DNA of 64,000 bases from Bedellia somnulentella (Eukaryota; Arthropoda; Insecta; Lepidoptera; Bedelliidae): the NCBI GenBank assembly GCA_963576735.1, contig OY755189.1, positions 6,176,622 to 6,240,621 of the forward strand, written 5' to 3'. Shown piece after piece: positions 54,309-64,000 of this stretch. Both the position numbers and the translations under genes were made by a program. Each line of letters opens with the position of its first letter. Position 1 is the first letter of the stretch. Below the pieces are notes generated by a model. That model searched no databases. It saw only the letters and a program-made list of their open reading frames with translations, and was not told the origin of the DNA.

Positions 54309-54560
54309 ACATACATACATACATACATATACTCACGGCTATAAATCCCTAAAAGGGGTAGCCAGAGCTGAGAAATTAGAAATTTCTCAGCCACTTTTGG
54401 AAGTTGAGTGGGGAAAAGATGGTAGAATAAAGGTTTTTGGTGATGGGTCTCCAACCGCATCGCCCAAAAATCCCTTAAAAAGCCCCAATACCGTTAGTCG
54501 CCTCTTCCGTACACCCACCGGAAGAAATGGGGTAGTGCTATTCTAAGCCGACACTACACA
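54309..54560 (-). repeat. SINE-A, full-length copy
   Basis: (CATA)n ACTCACGGCTATAAATCCC, AAAAGCCCCAATACCG, head CCGACACTACACA. Confidence 0.88.
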
Positions 54561-55357
54561 CGACACTATTAAACATCACTTAAATTGGTACTGTTAAAAA
54601 ACCTACAAAAAGTTGCACAGTTATCATATCTCGGTCAATATCCGGTGCGAGTCACATTTTTTTAATTATCAGTACTTCTATAATAGCTATTGACCCCTCT
54701 TTTAAAGCATTGTCGATGGGATCAGTATCGCATTGTAGTAAGAGAGGCGAGGCGACGCGTGCGCAGCTCACTCTATAGAAATATGTTTGGTGAACGGTCG
54801 TGTTTGTATTCTCGTATGCTAAAAATGACGTTTGTGATTGTGTACTTTTAATTTGGGTGATAAAGAATTACAATGTGTTGTGCCCGCTTTACAAATTACT
54901 TTTTTCACAAGTTAAGGAAATATACATGTGGTTTTGTGAGCCGAGAAAGTAAGTAGCCGGTTCATTCATCTTTTTAGCAACGAGAGTATTCTATATGTTT
55001 ATTATGAGTCATATTATTGATATGCGTTTTTGTTTACTTAATAATGTATATTTATTATAAAAATACTTTGATACTTAAATTTATTGCAACATTCTTAACG
55101 TAAAAAAATGATGTAAGCGAATAAATATACATATTGCAATTATAACATAAAAATATACTTTTTATGACCGTACGTACTTTATTTCCAAAATTTCACAAAC
55201 TCTTTATTAATTAATCGAACTTCTATAAAACTTAAACCTTACTTAGTTCTTCACCAATACAAAAATGCACATATAATATGTGTTTTTCTTTTCATCAAAA
55301 CCAAAGCAAAAGAAAACAAATTAAAAGTGCTTACATGAGTACATACAAATCACTCTT
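54561..55357. other. AT-rich DNA with a small GC-rich patch
   Basis: GAGAGGCGAGGCGACGCGTG at about 54740 stands out; no exon or promoter element can be assigned. Confidence 0.3.
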
Positions 55358-55442
55358 AAGCATTAGTTCCCATTGGACCAGGTGTAGATCTATCGATTGT
55401 CAGTCTATACAATCCTGATAAACTTCTCTGGACTACATAATG
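55358..55442 (-). repeat. LINE-C 3' fragment, diverged
   Basis: GCATTAGTTCCCATTGGACC, ATCTATCGATTGTCAG and ACAATCCTGATAAACTTCTC. Confidence 0.65.
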
Positions 55443-55818
55443 GTAATACTCCATAAACATAAAAATATTATTAATACTACTTTTAATATGATTGAACTCA
55501 TTGTATATAATGCCGGCTTCAATTTAGACGGAGCAGATTAATCATATGCGGCAATGTAAACAATTCCATTCGACCGCCATCACTGAATGGCATTGAATTT
55601 TGCATTTCTACGAGTCGAAGTGGAATAAAAGCGAAATTTTGGAGGTTGTTTTCAAAACTTTAGTCACCAGACATTTCCGGAATCTGTGAGATAATATTAC
55701 CAGTTTTTGTCAATGCTACAGTAACATACATAATTTAATGCCACAAGCTGTTCTATATTACACAATATTTCCTTTAAAATATTTAAACTTGAATATTGCT
55801 CCTAAATCATTTAATAAA

Positions 55819-56048
55819 GCCGTGTAGTGCCGGCTTAGAATGTCACTACCCCTTTCTACCCATGGGTGTCGTAAGAAGCGACTAAGGATATGGGGCCTTT
55901 TTAAAGTGCTTTTTGCTGCGATGCGGCTGGAGAACAATGATACTTTATTTCTACCATCTTGTCCCCTATCAACCTCAAATGTGGCTGAGGACTTTCCAGC
56001 TCTGAAGCTCTGGCTATTCCTTTTTGAGATTTATGGCCGTGGTATGTA
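55819..56048 (+). repeat. SINE-A, third subfamily
   Basis: GCCGTGTAGTGCCGGCTTAG, AATGTCACTACCCC, CATCTTGTCCCCTATCAACC, GGCCGTGGTATG. Confidence 0.84.
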
Positions 56049-56986
56049 CTAGTATGTTGACGAACGACAGCAAAGTATGAGTGCCTAAACTCTTCACCAG
56101 CAATCGTAGTATATGGCACGTGGGAGCTGTGAGATAATGACAGCTTTTGTATGAACAACCTGTCAGTATCCCATTTCTCACGTGATAATTTCGCTTCCAC
56201 ATACCTGATGCAATAGGGACTGGATTGTACTAAGTGACAATTTGATCTTCAAGTTGTGAACAATTTACTTTAAGGAATTTTAGTGGTTATATTTTTCTAG
56301 ATGGCACAAATACCTAAAATATTAGTCAACCATATTTTATATATAAGAGTGTATGGTCTGATAATGACGGCCAGAAACCAACGTCAATATGTGGTGGAAA
56401 ATTAAAATAGAAAACGAAAATTCTGAATTCGTTTGCTTTCAAATCAATAATTAAATAAGTAAATTATATCAATTTTAAAGCAACATGATGTTTAGTAAAG
56501 TTTATCAGAAAATAGTAGGAAAATATTCCATTATAAATAAGAAAAAACATTTCCAATAAATAAAAAAATCTTAACCTGAAATATATGTTATCAACCCTCC
56601 TACCCCAAGTCATCACAAACAAAACCCTTGGGACAAAATAGGGTAGTGCTATTCCAAGCATACGTGGTACAGTTAATTCAAAACATACAGATTTATTTAT
56701 TCAATTCAATTGATGCAACGCAAAGCATATCGGTTTTGAAAAATCATCTTATTTAATTATTCATTAGTCAGCGCGCGCACAGTCAATTATTTTCATTTGA
56801 AATTACCAATGGCATTCATGTTTTTTGTATGAATAATAACTCAAACTTGGTGGCTTGGTGTCATATTCCTAGTTCGGATCACTTCTGATTCTCTTCGTTT
56901 TTTTATGGTTCGGAGCTAAAAGTTATTTTTTGAAAGGATTGGTTGCAACTCGCCCTGTGGCTTGTGCGGCTTCACCATGACTTTAT
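56049..56986. other. AT-rich DNA with a SINE-A relic
   Basis: ATAGGGTAGTGCTATTCCAA at 56638-56660 is a minus-strand SINE-A head relic. Otherwise nothing recognised. Confidence 0.35.
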
Positions 56987-57065
56987 CGCCCGTTTACTGA
57001 ATTGTGTATTCCAGCTGAGAACAATTTAAGTACTCAGCTTAAATACTCAATTCAGAATTCGGGCG
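56987..57065. mobile_element. MITE-J, short copy 2
   Basis: A 79-bp palindrome from CGCCCGTTTACTGAATTG to CAATTCAGAATTCGGGCG; relative of 17883-18020. Confidence 0.75.
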
Positions 57066-57189
57066 TATGTATGCCGGGCAGCTGAGGGCCGCCCGCCCTA
57101 GGGATAAAAGTGTGTGTAACTAAGGATAATCAGATGCGAGTTTTTCGTGAACAGGAGGGGGGGCTAGGAGAATATATACCCATATTTAA

Positions 57190-57316
57190 TAGCTAGATTT
57201 ACCCATCCACATTTTTCAAAATCACTTTCGAAACCCCAATACGTAACAAGTCGCTTCTTAAGAAAATCCACTGGAAGTAATGCGGTAGTGCTATTCCAGG
57301 CCGATACTACAAAGCT
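57190..57316 (-). repeat. SINE-A head half, diverged
   Basis: AAAATCACTTTCGAAACCCC, GTAGTGCTATTCCAGGCCGA and TACTACAAAGC. Confidence 0.62.
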
Positions 57317-57711
57317 AAATAACTACTCATAACTTTTTTTCGAGTATAATTTTATAAATTATATGGTATTACGAGTATCATATATTTTTCGATATAGTCG
57401 TTGCAATAACTGAATATGAATTCACCCGCGTATTTCAATTATCAGTAATGTATACAAATTATAAATTACTTTTAGTACCGCCAATTTGATAATTATTCTT
57501 TGTAATAAAACGACTAATGAGTATTGCTGAATTTTATTTTCATTAATATATTCTGGTTTGGTTTCGACAAATAATCGTCATTTTATTTCTATGAACATTC
57601 ATAGGTAGTCTTGAATTTGTAGTTAAAATGAAATTTCATTAATTAAAACAAGAAACTAAAAGAACCAAAGGTCTTTGAGTTCTTAGTTTTATTAAATGAT
57701 GATTATGGCAA

Positions 57712-57828
57712 ACAAAATTTTCCTCACGTAACTTCAGAAGTTGCTAAGGAAATTTCTTATTCCCTACCTCTCTCTGGCTACCCCTTCCAGGGATTTATAG
57801 CCGTGAGTATATGTATGTATGTACTTGT
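57712..57828 (+). repeat. SINE-A 3' half
   Basis: CTGGCTACCCCTTCCAGGGA, TTATAGCCGTGAGTATATG and TATG repeats. Confidence 0.8.
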
Positions 57829-58198
57829 ATTATTGGATGTAAGTGAAATGTGAACTTTAAACAAGTTAATAATTAAAATTGTAAACATTCTGAATTGTCC
57901 ATTGACCCTAGTCCATTAACAATAAGTTTTCCTAACACTTAAATCAATGCCAGATTCAATAAGCCTATTATTGATATAATTAACATAAAAAATACAACAA
58001 TACTATGAATAGAAAACCACTTATGCGTAAATAATGTTTATTTCGCTCGAGTATGAAATTTTTATAATACACATTTTCATGGCTTTACTTCGTTCCGCTG
58101 TGGTCGGTTCCATAGGAAATCAAGGTCGGTTATTAAGAATATCAGTAGATTATAACGTAATAAAAACGCATAAGTGTATTTTGTATTGCTTTTATCGA

Positions 58199-58346
58199 AT
58201 TTTGGGCATTGTGAGACCCATCACCAAAAAAAAATTACTTCCAATCTTTTCCCTACTCAATTTTCAAAAGTAGCTGAGTAATTACTTATTCTAAAGCTCT
58301 GGCTACACCTTCTAGGGATTAATAGCCGTGTGTTTATGTATGTTTT
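58199..58346 (+). repeat. SINE-A, partial copy
   Basis: GTGAGACCCATCACCAAAAA, GCTCTGGCTACACCTTCTAG, ATAGCCGTGTGTTTATG. Confidence 0.76.
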
Positions 58347-58544
58347 ACTAGAAATCAATGAGCTATGATTTCATATAAAACAGCTCGCTCCGCGATTCCA
58401 TTGTACAATATCCTAATGTTATTTTACGATTGTGTTATCATAAAATCATAAAATATACATGTAAGCAGTTTAAAATAAAACAAGTAAATATCATCTCTGA
58501 AAATTTCTATATAAGACTGGGAGGCACACTTACTTAATAGCGTG

Positions 58545-58622
58545 AGCGTTAATTCCAATTGGGGTAAGCATAGTCTTGTATAAAAATCCAAAGAAACCTC
58601 TCCAGCTTCCCTTCCACTCATC
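58545..58622 (-). repeat. LINE-C 3' fragment, diverged
   Basis: GCGTTAATTCCAATTGGGGT, AGCATAGTC and AAACCTCTCCAGCTTCC. Confidence 0.6.
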
Positions 58623-58623
58623 A

Positions 58624-58968
58624 ATCTTCCTCCTCACAGCCCATATATGTCCCCACTAAGGGGCTCGAGCCTACCCTATATAGGGTGATTTGGCCATAGT
58701 CCACCACGCTGGCCAATTGCGGGTTGGCAGACTAACGACTACTACCCTAATGTAGCCGGGAACGACGGCTTAACGTGCCCTCCGAAGCACGGAATCATCT
58801 TAATTTTCGGATAATCAGGTGATTCCTGATGCCTGCAATATCTCACCAAACTGGGTTAAATCTTACATATTAAATTTGTACGGTTACCACCCCCCGGGGA
58901 TCGAACCCGAGACCTCCGTACTTAAAACCAAGCGCTTAAACGCGAGACCACGGAGGCAGTCAATCATC
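58624..58968 (-). repeat. SINE-I, full-length copy
   Basis: Best copy. B-box complement GGGGATCGAACCCGAGACCT, head complement CGAGACCACGGAGGCAGTC, body ACGACGGCTTAACGTGCCCT, and 3' end CTCACAGCCCATATATGTCC, CCACTAAGGGGCTCGAGCC. Confidence 0.87.
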
Positions 58969-59009
58969 TAGCAAATTATATTTTAATTTTCTTATTTCGC
59001 TAATATAGA

Positions 59010-59152
59010 TTATACTCACGACCATAAATCCCAAAAAGGAATAGCCAGAGCTTCAGAGCTAGGAACTCCTCAGCCACATTTGGAAGCTGATACTGGGAAA
59101 AGATAGAAGAAATAAAGTATCGTTGGTGATGGGAGCCCAACCGCATCGCACA
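59010..59152 (-). repeat. SINE-A, third subfamily, partial
   Basis: ACTCACGACCATAAATCCCA, TATCGTTGGTGATGGGAGCC; the head is missing. Confidence 0.78.
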
Positions 59153-60274
59153 ATGTCACATACACAAGTTCACGTCAATACAATATATAGATCATGTAAG
59201 GTATAAAAAATTAAATTGAATTAAAGAAATCCAGCAAGCTGCGTGATCAATGAACATGTCTGCATGACCTTGACACGACGGCCAAACATTATCCTTTTGT
59301 CTCAATTGCCCAGTAATTGAGGTGGACCACTCAGTCTATTCTCAGATACAATTTGCACGTAGTACTTCCGTGGAATTGCACCTTAGATGTTTTGTTACTT
59401 AATTTTATTAACCCTCGCGAATATGTAGGAGGAAATGGCCATTTTGGTTAAGTGGCGTTGACTAAAATAGGACATGTGACCCGCTATGCAGTTAGTGTTC
59501 TGACCGTTTGATTTGGACACTATGACTATCGTGATCCGGTGCGATTGCAGACTCTATTCAGCGGTGGTTTTATGAGAGAATTGGGGAATATATAGGAGCC
59601 TATACTGCCTATACTAGCTTATATTTGGTTAAGTTATGTTTTGTTTAATGTAATTAAACCATTGTATCATCTAAAAAACGCTCATCATAAAGATGGTTAT
59701 GATGATAAAACAATAAGAAAGTCTGTTCTAAGACACTTTATTTAAAGTACTTACTGATAGTAACTACATTAGGCATAATATAGGAGGGGTTGTAATAATC
59801 TAGTATTTGTTATATTTTTATGATACAGCGTGGTGCTATGCGAGATTTAAACCATCTTTTATACTTTTATTATTTTATTTAGTGAATGATTCCATCTGTG
59901 CATTTATACTGTTGACTATTTTGTTAACAAAGATATCCTTATACTATCCCAAGAGTTTGACGTTTGAAAATATTCATAGTTTCATTCATTTAATTTAATT
60001 ATTTGTACTCTTATACGGAAATAATAGTTTAAAAAACATAAGTCATATAAAACCCATTGATTGAATAACATGAAGTGACTGGCTCTTTTCACAATATCTG
60101 GATTACATAGAACTTATTAAATAAATATTAAAACTTAAAATTAAGTACAAAATGAAAATGATCTCAAATCACCATCAATAGACGAAATGGATAAAATAAG
60201 AAGAGCGTCTAAAATGCGTCGGGGTAAGTTGGCCATGTTATATTTTTTATAATTATAAAACTTTATGTATAACA
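59153..60274. other. AT-rich DNA, no gene recognised
   Basis: No family or coding signal I can name. Confidence 0.35.
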
Positions 60275-60500
60275 TACACGCACACTTCATAAATTCTAGA
60301 AGGCGTACCCAGACCTTCGGGATATGAAATTTCTCGGTCACTTTTGGAAATTGAGTGGGTAAAAGATATCCCAAAAAAAATTAATACAAGATCTACTGAA
60401 TTGGAAATTCTTCAGCCACTTTTATTAGTTTAATGGCAAAAATATTGCATCTCCCAAATAAAATAGCTCCAATACCTTATACTCAATTACTTTTCATATT
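60275..60500 (-). repeat. SINE-A, degraded
   Basis: AAATTCTAGAAGGCGTACCC, TTTCTCGGTCACTTTTGGAA, then a second CTTCAGCCACTTTTATTAG block; two broken copies or an internal duplication. Confidence 0.55.
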
Positions 60501-60779
60501 TGCGTAGAATTTAAGACTTAAAATATGACATTACCGTCACGCAAGCAACAATAAACTTTCAACATCATACTTTTTAAATTCTTTTTACTCTAGATGATTT
60601 TGTTTATGAGCGGACCAACGCCAATTCAATATGATTAAATCAAATTGTCCCTCACAAGGAACTAATCACATTACGTGGGTGAGATAATCAGCGTGGAAAT
60701 TATTCCGGCGAATAACGAGGGAAGATAAAGATGCATAGAAAGGACCTTACGCGTGTAGGGTCATTTGAAAAATCTTGAA

Positions 60780-61090
60780 ATACATATACATATGCTGTTA
60801 GTTCGTAGGATCCTGGCAGAACTCTCTAGCTTCGTTCATATCCATCAAACTTTTCATACATGTTCTTTTATTATTCATACTTCGGACACCTGCTTTTTGA
60901 GCACAATCTCAATTTGGTCCAAATGATTCCTCCGAGGTCGTCCTCTACTAATATTACCTTCCACTTTCACATTGGCTTGACACATTTCTTTCACCAATTT
61001 ACTATCATCCATCCTCTCTATGTGCCCCAACCATGTCAAAATTCCTTTCTCTATCTTTTTTACAATAGCATTTCATACGCACTTTTCACG
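60780..61090 (-). pseudogene. LINE-C ORF C-terminal fragment
   Basis: The longest LINE-C piece. Read on the minus strand it gives GNISRGRPRRNHLDQIEIVL in one frame, preceded by blocks for an MDDSKLVKEMCQ-type sequence. The remainder, shifted, leads to the terminal region. RGRPRR followed by a downstream helix is typical of the extreme C-terminus of several insect LINE ORFs. Several frame breaks; the hairpin and tail are damaged (CATATACATATGCTGTTAGT). Confidence 0.65.
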
Positions 61091-61507
61091 ATCATGCTGT
61101 TTAAATTTTTAACTATATTAAATTCTTAAAATTATATATTTTCAAAAGTATTATCTTAATATTCTTTTCTAACCTTGCCTCGGGCAATTTAATTAAAACT
61201 CAGTTATTCGGGTTCCCTTACAAGTATGTGCCTCGTTATTTACAAAATTGATATATTAAGAAATATATGAATACTGTTTAGGCACAAAGGTTAAGTTGAG
61301 TTAGTATCTCATAATACAAATTATACTTAGTTTGGGGCGTGCGTGATTGATATGTGTGTAATTTGTCCGTATATTTATTTATTTATTAGTTAAAGGTGTA
61401 AATCTGTTAAGCTGTGTTTTTTTCTTTGAGCTGCTGAAATAGTTTGAATCATATTCCTATTTTAAATCAATGATTGTGGTTTTATAGTGATTTATTAAGA
61501 ACAAACG

Positions 61508-61758
61508 TACATACAGACATACATATACTCACGGCTATAAATCCATAAAAGGGGTAGCCAGAACTAAGGAATTAAAAATTCCTCAGCCACTTTTGGAAAG
61601 TTTAGTGGGTAAATGATGGTAAAGTTAAGGTTTTGGTGATGGGTCTCCAACCGCATCGCCCAAAAATCCCTTAAAAGCCCCAATACCGTTAGTCGCTTCT
61701 TACGTACACCCACCGGAAGAAATGGGGTAGTGCTATTCTAAGCCGACACTACACAGCA
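61508..61758 (-). repeat. SINE-A, full-length copy
   Basis: ACATATACTCACGGCTATAA, GGTTTTGGTGATGGGTCTCC, head CCGACACTACACAGC. Confidence 0.88.
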
Positions 61759-61859
61759 ACAAAGAACAAACCTAGGTAAAATTACATGACTTTTAATATA
61801 ATCGTATGACATTAACTCAAGTAAACATATATATGTTTTCTAATTCACTATATTATGAC

Positions 61860-61990
61860 CTGACTGGATATTCATCACCAACCATATTTTACTTTACAAT
61901 CTTTCCTTCACTCCAAAATTGGCTGAAGATTATGTTGTCAAATGTGTTCTGAAGGTCTCCCCTTTTTGGGATTAGTATACGTCAATATAG
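61860..61990 (+). repeat. SINE-A, degraded
   Basis: TCATCACCAACCATATTTTA, CAAAATTGGCTGAAG and CTCCCCTTTTTGGGAT. Confidence 0.55.
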
Positions 61991-62297
61991 TTATGTTTTA
62001 CATACTCATGTAAAAAATCTTGCCGCTGTCAGCTCTAGTCATTGAATTTCTGATATACATATTTCTGCCTGCATTGCTCTATTTTTCTCTATACCTGTTT
62101 TATACGATATGCAACAAGCAAGTTGGCGTTAATAGATATTCTTTGTTTGATCGCGCAATCACAAATGGCTATAAATATTTTAACATTAAAAAGGTTACGG
62201 TTTAAACAGAATATCAACGCACGTGAATATTAAACTAAATGTAAACTTGACATGTATCCTGAATACATACTGTTTTAACATTTTTTTAATGTACTTT

Positions 62298-62420
62298 ATA
62301 GTTACGCCTTTAAATCCGAGAAATGGGTGAATAATAAATCAGAAATTCCTCAGCCACATTTTGAAGTTAAGTAGGGAGACAATTGTAAAATAAAGGATTG
62401 TTTGTGAAGGGTCTCAAGAC
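62298..62420 (-). repeat. SINE-A, degraded tail half
   Basis: GTTACGCCTTTAAATCCGAG, ATTCCTCAGCCACATTTTGA and AAATAAAGGATTGTTTGTGA. A LINE-C tail interrupts it; its next block (CAAGACTTATCACCC, CAAGCCCCAATATCCTTAGT) resumes at 62590. Confidence 0.65.
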
Positions 62421-62588
62421 TTACATACATACATACATATTCTCACGCCGTTAGTTCCCATTGGGGTAGGCAGAGACTATCGATCGCCATTTTGTACGAT
62501 CCTGGCAAACCTCTCTGGCTTCGTTTACATCCATCAATCTTTTCATACATGCTCTTTTATTCTTCATACTGCGGACACCTGCCTTTTT
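62421..62588 (-). repeat. LINE-C 3' end inserted in SINE-A
   Basis: CATACATACATACATATTCT, CACGCCGTTAGTTCCCATTG, AGACTATCGATCGCC, then TCTTTTATTCTTCATACTGC and GGACACCTGCC. The flanking SINE-A sequence TCTCAAGACTTA occurs on both sides (62411 and 62588), a plausible target duplication. Confidence 0.8.
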
Positions 62589-63098
62589 TCTCAAGACTTA
62601 TCACCCTAAAATCGCGTAACAAGCCCCAATATCCTTAGTCGCGAAATACAACACTTGCAAGAAAGGTACAACCAAAAAGTAAGGTTCCTCAAAATAAAGT
62701 TCTAATAATTACCATTCAATAACATAATCTGTGACAAAACATACAGTCATATATGAGACATGACGTATCATATGATAACAAACAAAAGAATTTATAAGAA
62801 ACAGCTGTATGCATAACAAGGCACAATATGGAGCCAATTTTACGTTTTATATTTCCATACGTCTGTATTTGAAGAATGTGATATATATTCACGGTCGTAA
62901 CCCAAAAAAATATATTTAACGTGAGAACACAGGATATAAAATGATAGGTAGCAAATTACGTTCTTTTACTAACAGCAACGTGATCAATCGAAAGGCCTAG
63001 TTTCAGTTATGTCAACCTAAAATTGCATTTTAAAGATTCAAGCCTGATTAAACTTATGGTTGCGTGTTGGTTTGACAGCGCGCAAATGTAATCACATA

Positions 63099-63357
63099 TC
63101 GCACTCTCAGAACGAAAGAGGCTCAAGTCCAAAAATAGTGATATGGCGTTACAATCATAGAGAGGCATAAAAAAGTATGTTCTAAAACAAAGCCACTTAT
63201 TGTTATAGGGACAGAAAATTCGCTATCCTGTTTTTTTTAACAATAAGTGCCTTTGTTTTACTATTTATCGGATAGAACATACTTTTTTATGTCTCTCTAT
63301 GATTGTAACTCAATATCGCTATTTTTGACTTGAGCCTCTTTGGTCCTGAGAGTGCGA
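63099..63357 (+). mobile_element. MITE-E, 259 bp, copy 2
   Basis: Same length and TIR (TCGCACTCTCAGAACGAAAG) as 28038-28296, flanked by TA. Arms of about 115 bp pair almost completely. Confidence 0.88.
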
Positions 63358-63360
63358 TAT

Positions 63361-63835
63361 ATAAAATTCATGTGTCACAGTATTTGTCACCAAACTCCTC
63401 CGGAACGGCCGAACCGATTTCAATGTTTTTTTGCATATACATTCGGTAGGTCTAAGAAAAGTTTTATAACTATTTTCTATACTCCTAAGTTATAAGGGTT
63501 GTCCTTTCCAACCCTATTTTTTTCTATACTTTATAATAAATCTGTAGAGAGGTCAATTCTATACATGAAATATATTTTCAAAATAAATATCAGGGGGTGA
63601 TTGGTGATTGATACTAATGCCAAAAATGAAATCAGTAAAATTTTTGTCTGTCTGTCAGTTTGTATGTTACTTATGGAAACTTGGCACAATTATTCTCCAT
63701 ACTCCTGGCCAGGTTATAGGATACTTTTCAGCAGAGTAGTGAAGGGGAATTTCGGGAAATTTTGGAAAAACGGGACGTTACTCCATTTTTTAAGCTTCCG
63801 TCGCGTGTGCAGCCTTAATGGTTAAAATTACATAG
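63361..63835 (+). repeat. Rep-F, long copy
   Basis: ACTCCTCCGGAACGGCCGAA, CAGGGGGTGATTGGTGATTG, TTTTTGTCTGTCTGTCAG, ACTCCTGGCCAGGTTATAGG and GCTTCCGTCGCGTGTGCAGC. Inverse pieces lie at 23275 and the 3' end at 1-180. Confidence 0.65.
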
Positions 63836-64000
63836 AAATCATGTATCACGGAAATATTCTTCATAAAATTGTCTAAAAAATATCCCTGAACAGCATTAGT
63901 CTATCTTTTATGGTAGACTCACAATAACACTTGTAACTCCTGATAGCTTAGCAGTTCGGAGCATTCTGATTATATTTGTTTACTCTTACGTTTATAATAC

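Noticed and set aside
54269..54460. Repeated MRLETHHQQPLFYHLFPTQL-type peptide in many frames
   Set aside because: It is the translation of SINE-A; its recurrence reflects the repeat, not a protein family.

Overview
The window looks like insect nuclear DNA, most likely from a moth or butterfly. The background is AT-rich. It is packed with tRNA-derived SINEs, LINE 3' fragments, short palindromic DNA elements, an R1-clade LINE and a Copia element, and host genes appear only as tiny exons. Lepidoptera is inferred from this repeat style; no conserved single-copy gene fixes it. SINE-A, SINE-B and similar names below are my working labels, not database names.

Host signal is sparse and all on the plus strand. 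A TATA/initiator core promoter with a 14-codon signal-peptide-like first exon lies at 20457-20603. A clear internal exon lies at 22209-22417. A weaker first-exon candidate lies at 51247-51406. A few small GC-rich islands (483-545, 16424-16520, 30225-30420) may be exons or promoters. The rest reads as introns or intergenic DNA.

The densest block is 6804-15148. There an R1-clade LINE on the minus strand (5'-truncated, with one frameshift) is split by a complete Copia LTR retrotransposon at 9513-14246, also on the minus strand. The Copia element has almost identical 285/286-bp LTRs and a 5-bp target duplication, so it arrived recently, yet its gag-pol frame carries an in-frame stop. At the LINE 5' junction sits a tRNA-like sequence inside a 41-bp inverted repeat.

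Elsewhere the window holds more than 40 pieces of one roughly 250-bp SINE-like family (SINE-A, tail TGTA repeats), about ten of a tRNA-headed SINE (SINE-B, tail TTATG repeats), several of a third (SINE-I), and many 3' ends of one LINE (LINE-C). SINE-A, SINE-B and LINE-C end in the same roughly 40-bp module: CTCTG, a C-loop-G hairpin, GGCGTGAR, then a microsatellite. I infer that both SINEs are mobilised by the LINE-C enzyme. Other items are a 1.66-kb foldback element with about 578-bp arms (25861-27524), two 259-bp palindromic TA-flanked MITEs (28038, 63099), a TIR element near 4271-5516, and a family of short elements with palindromic ends (SE-D).
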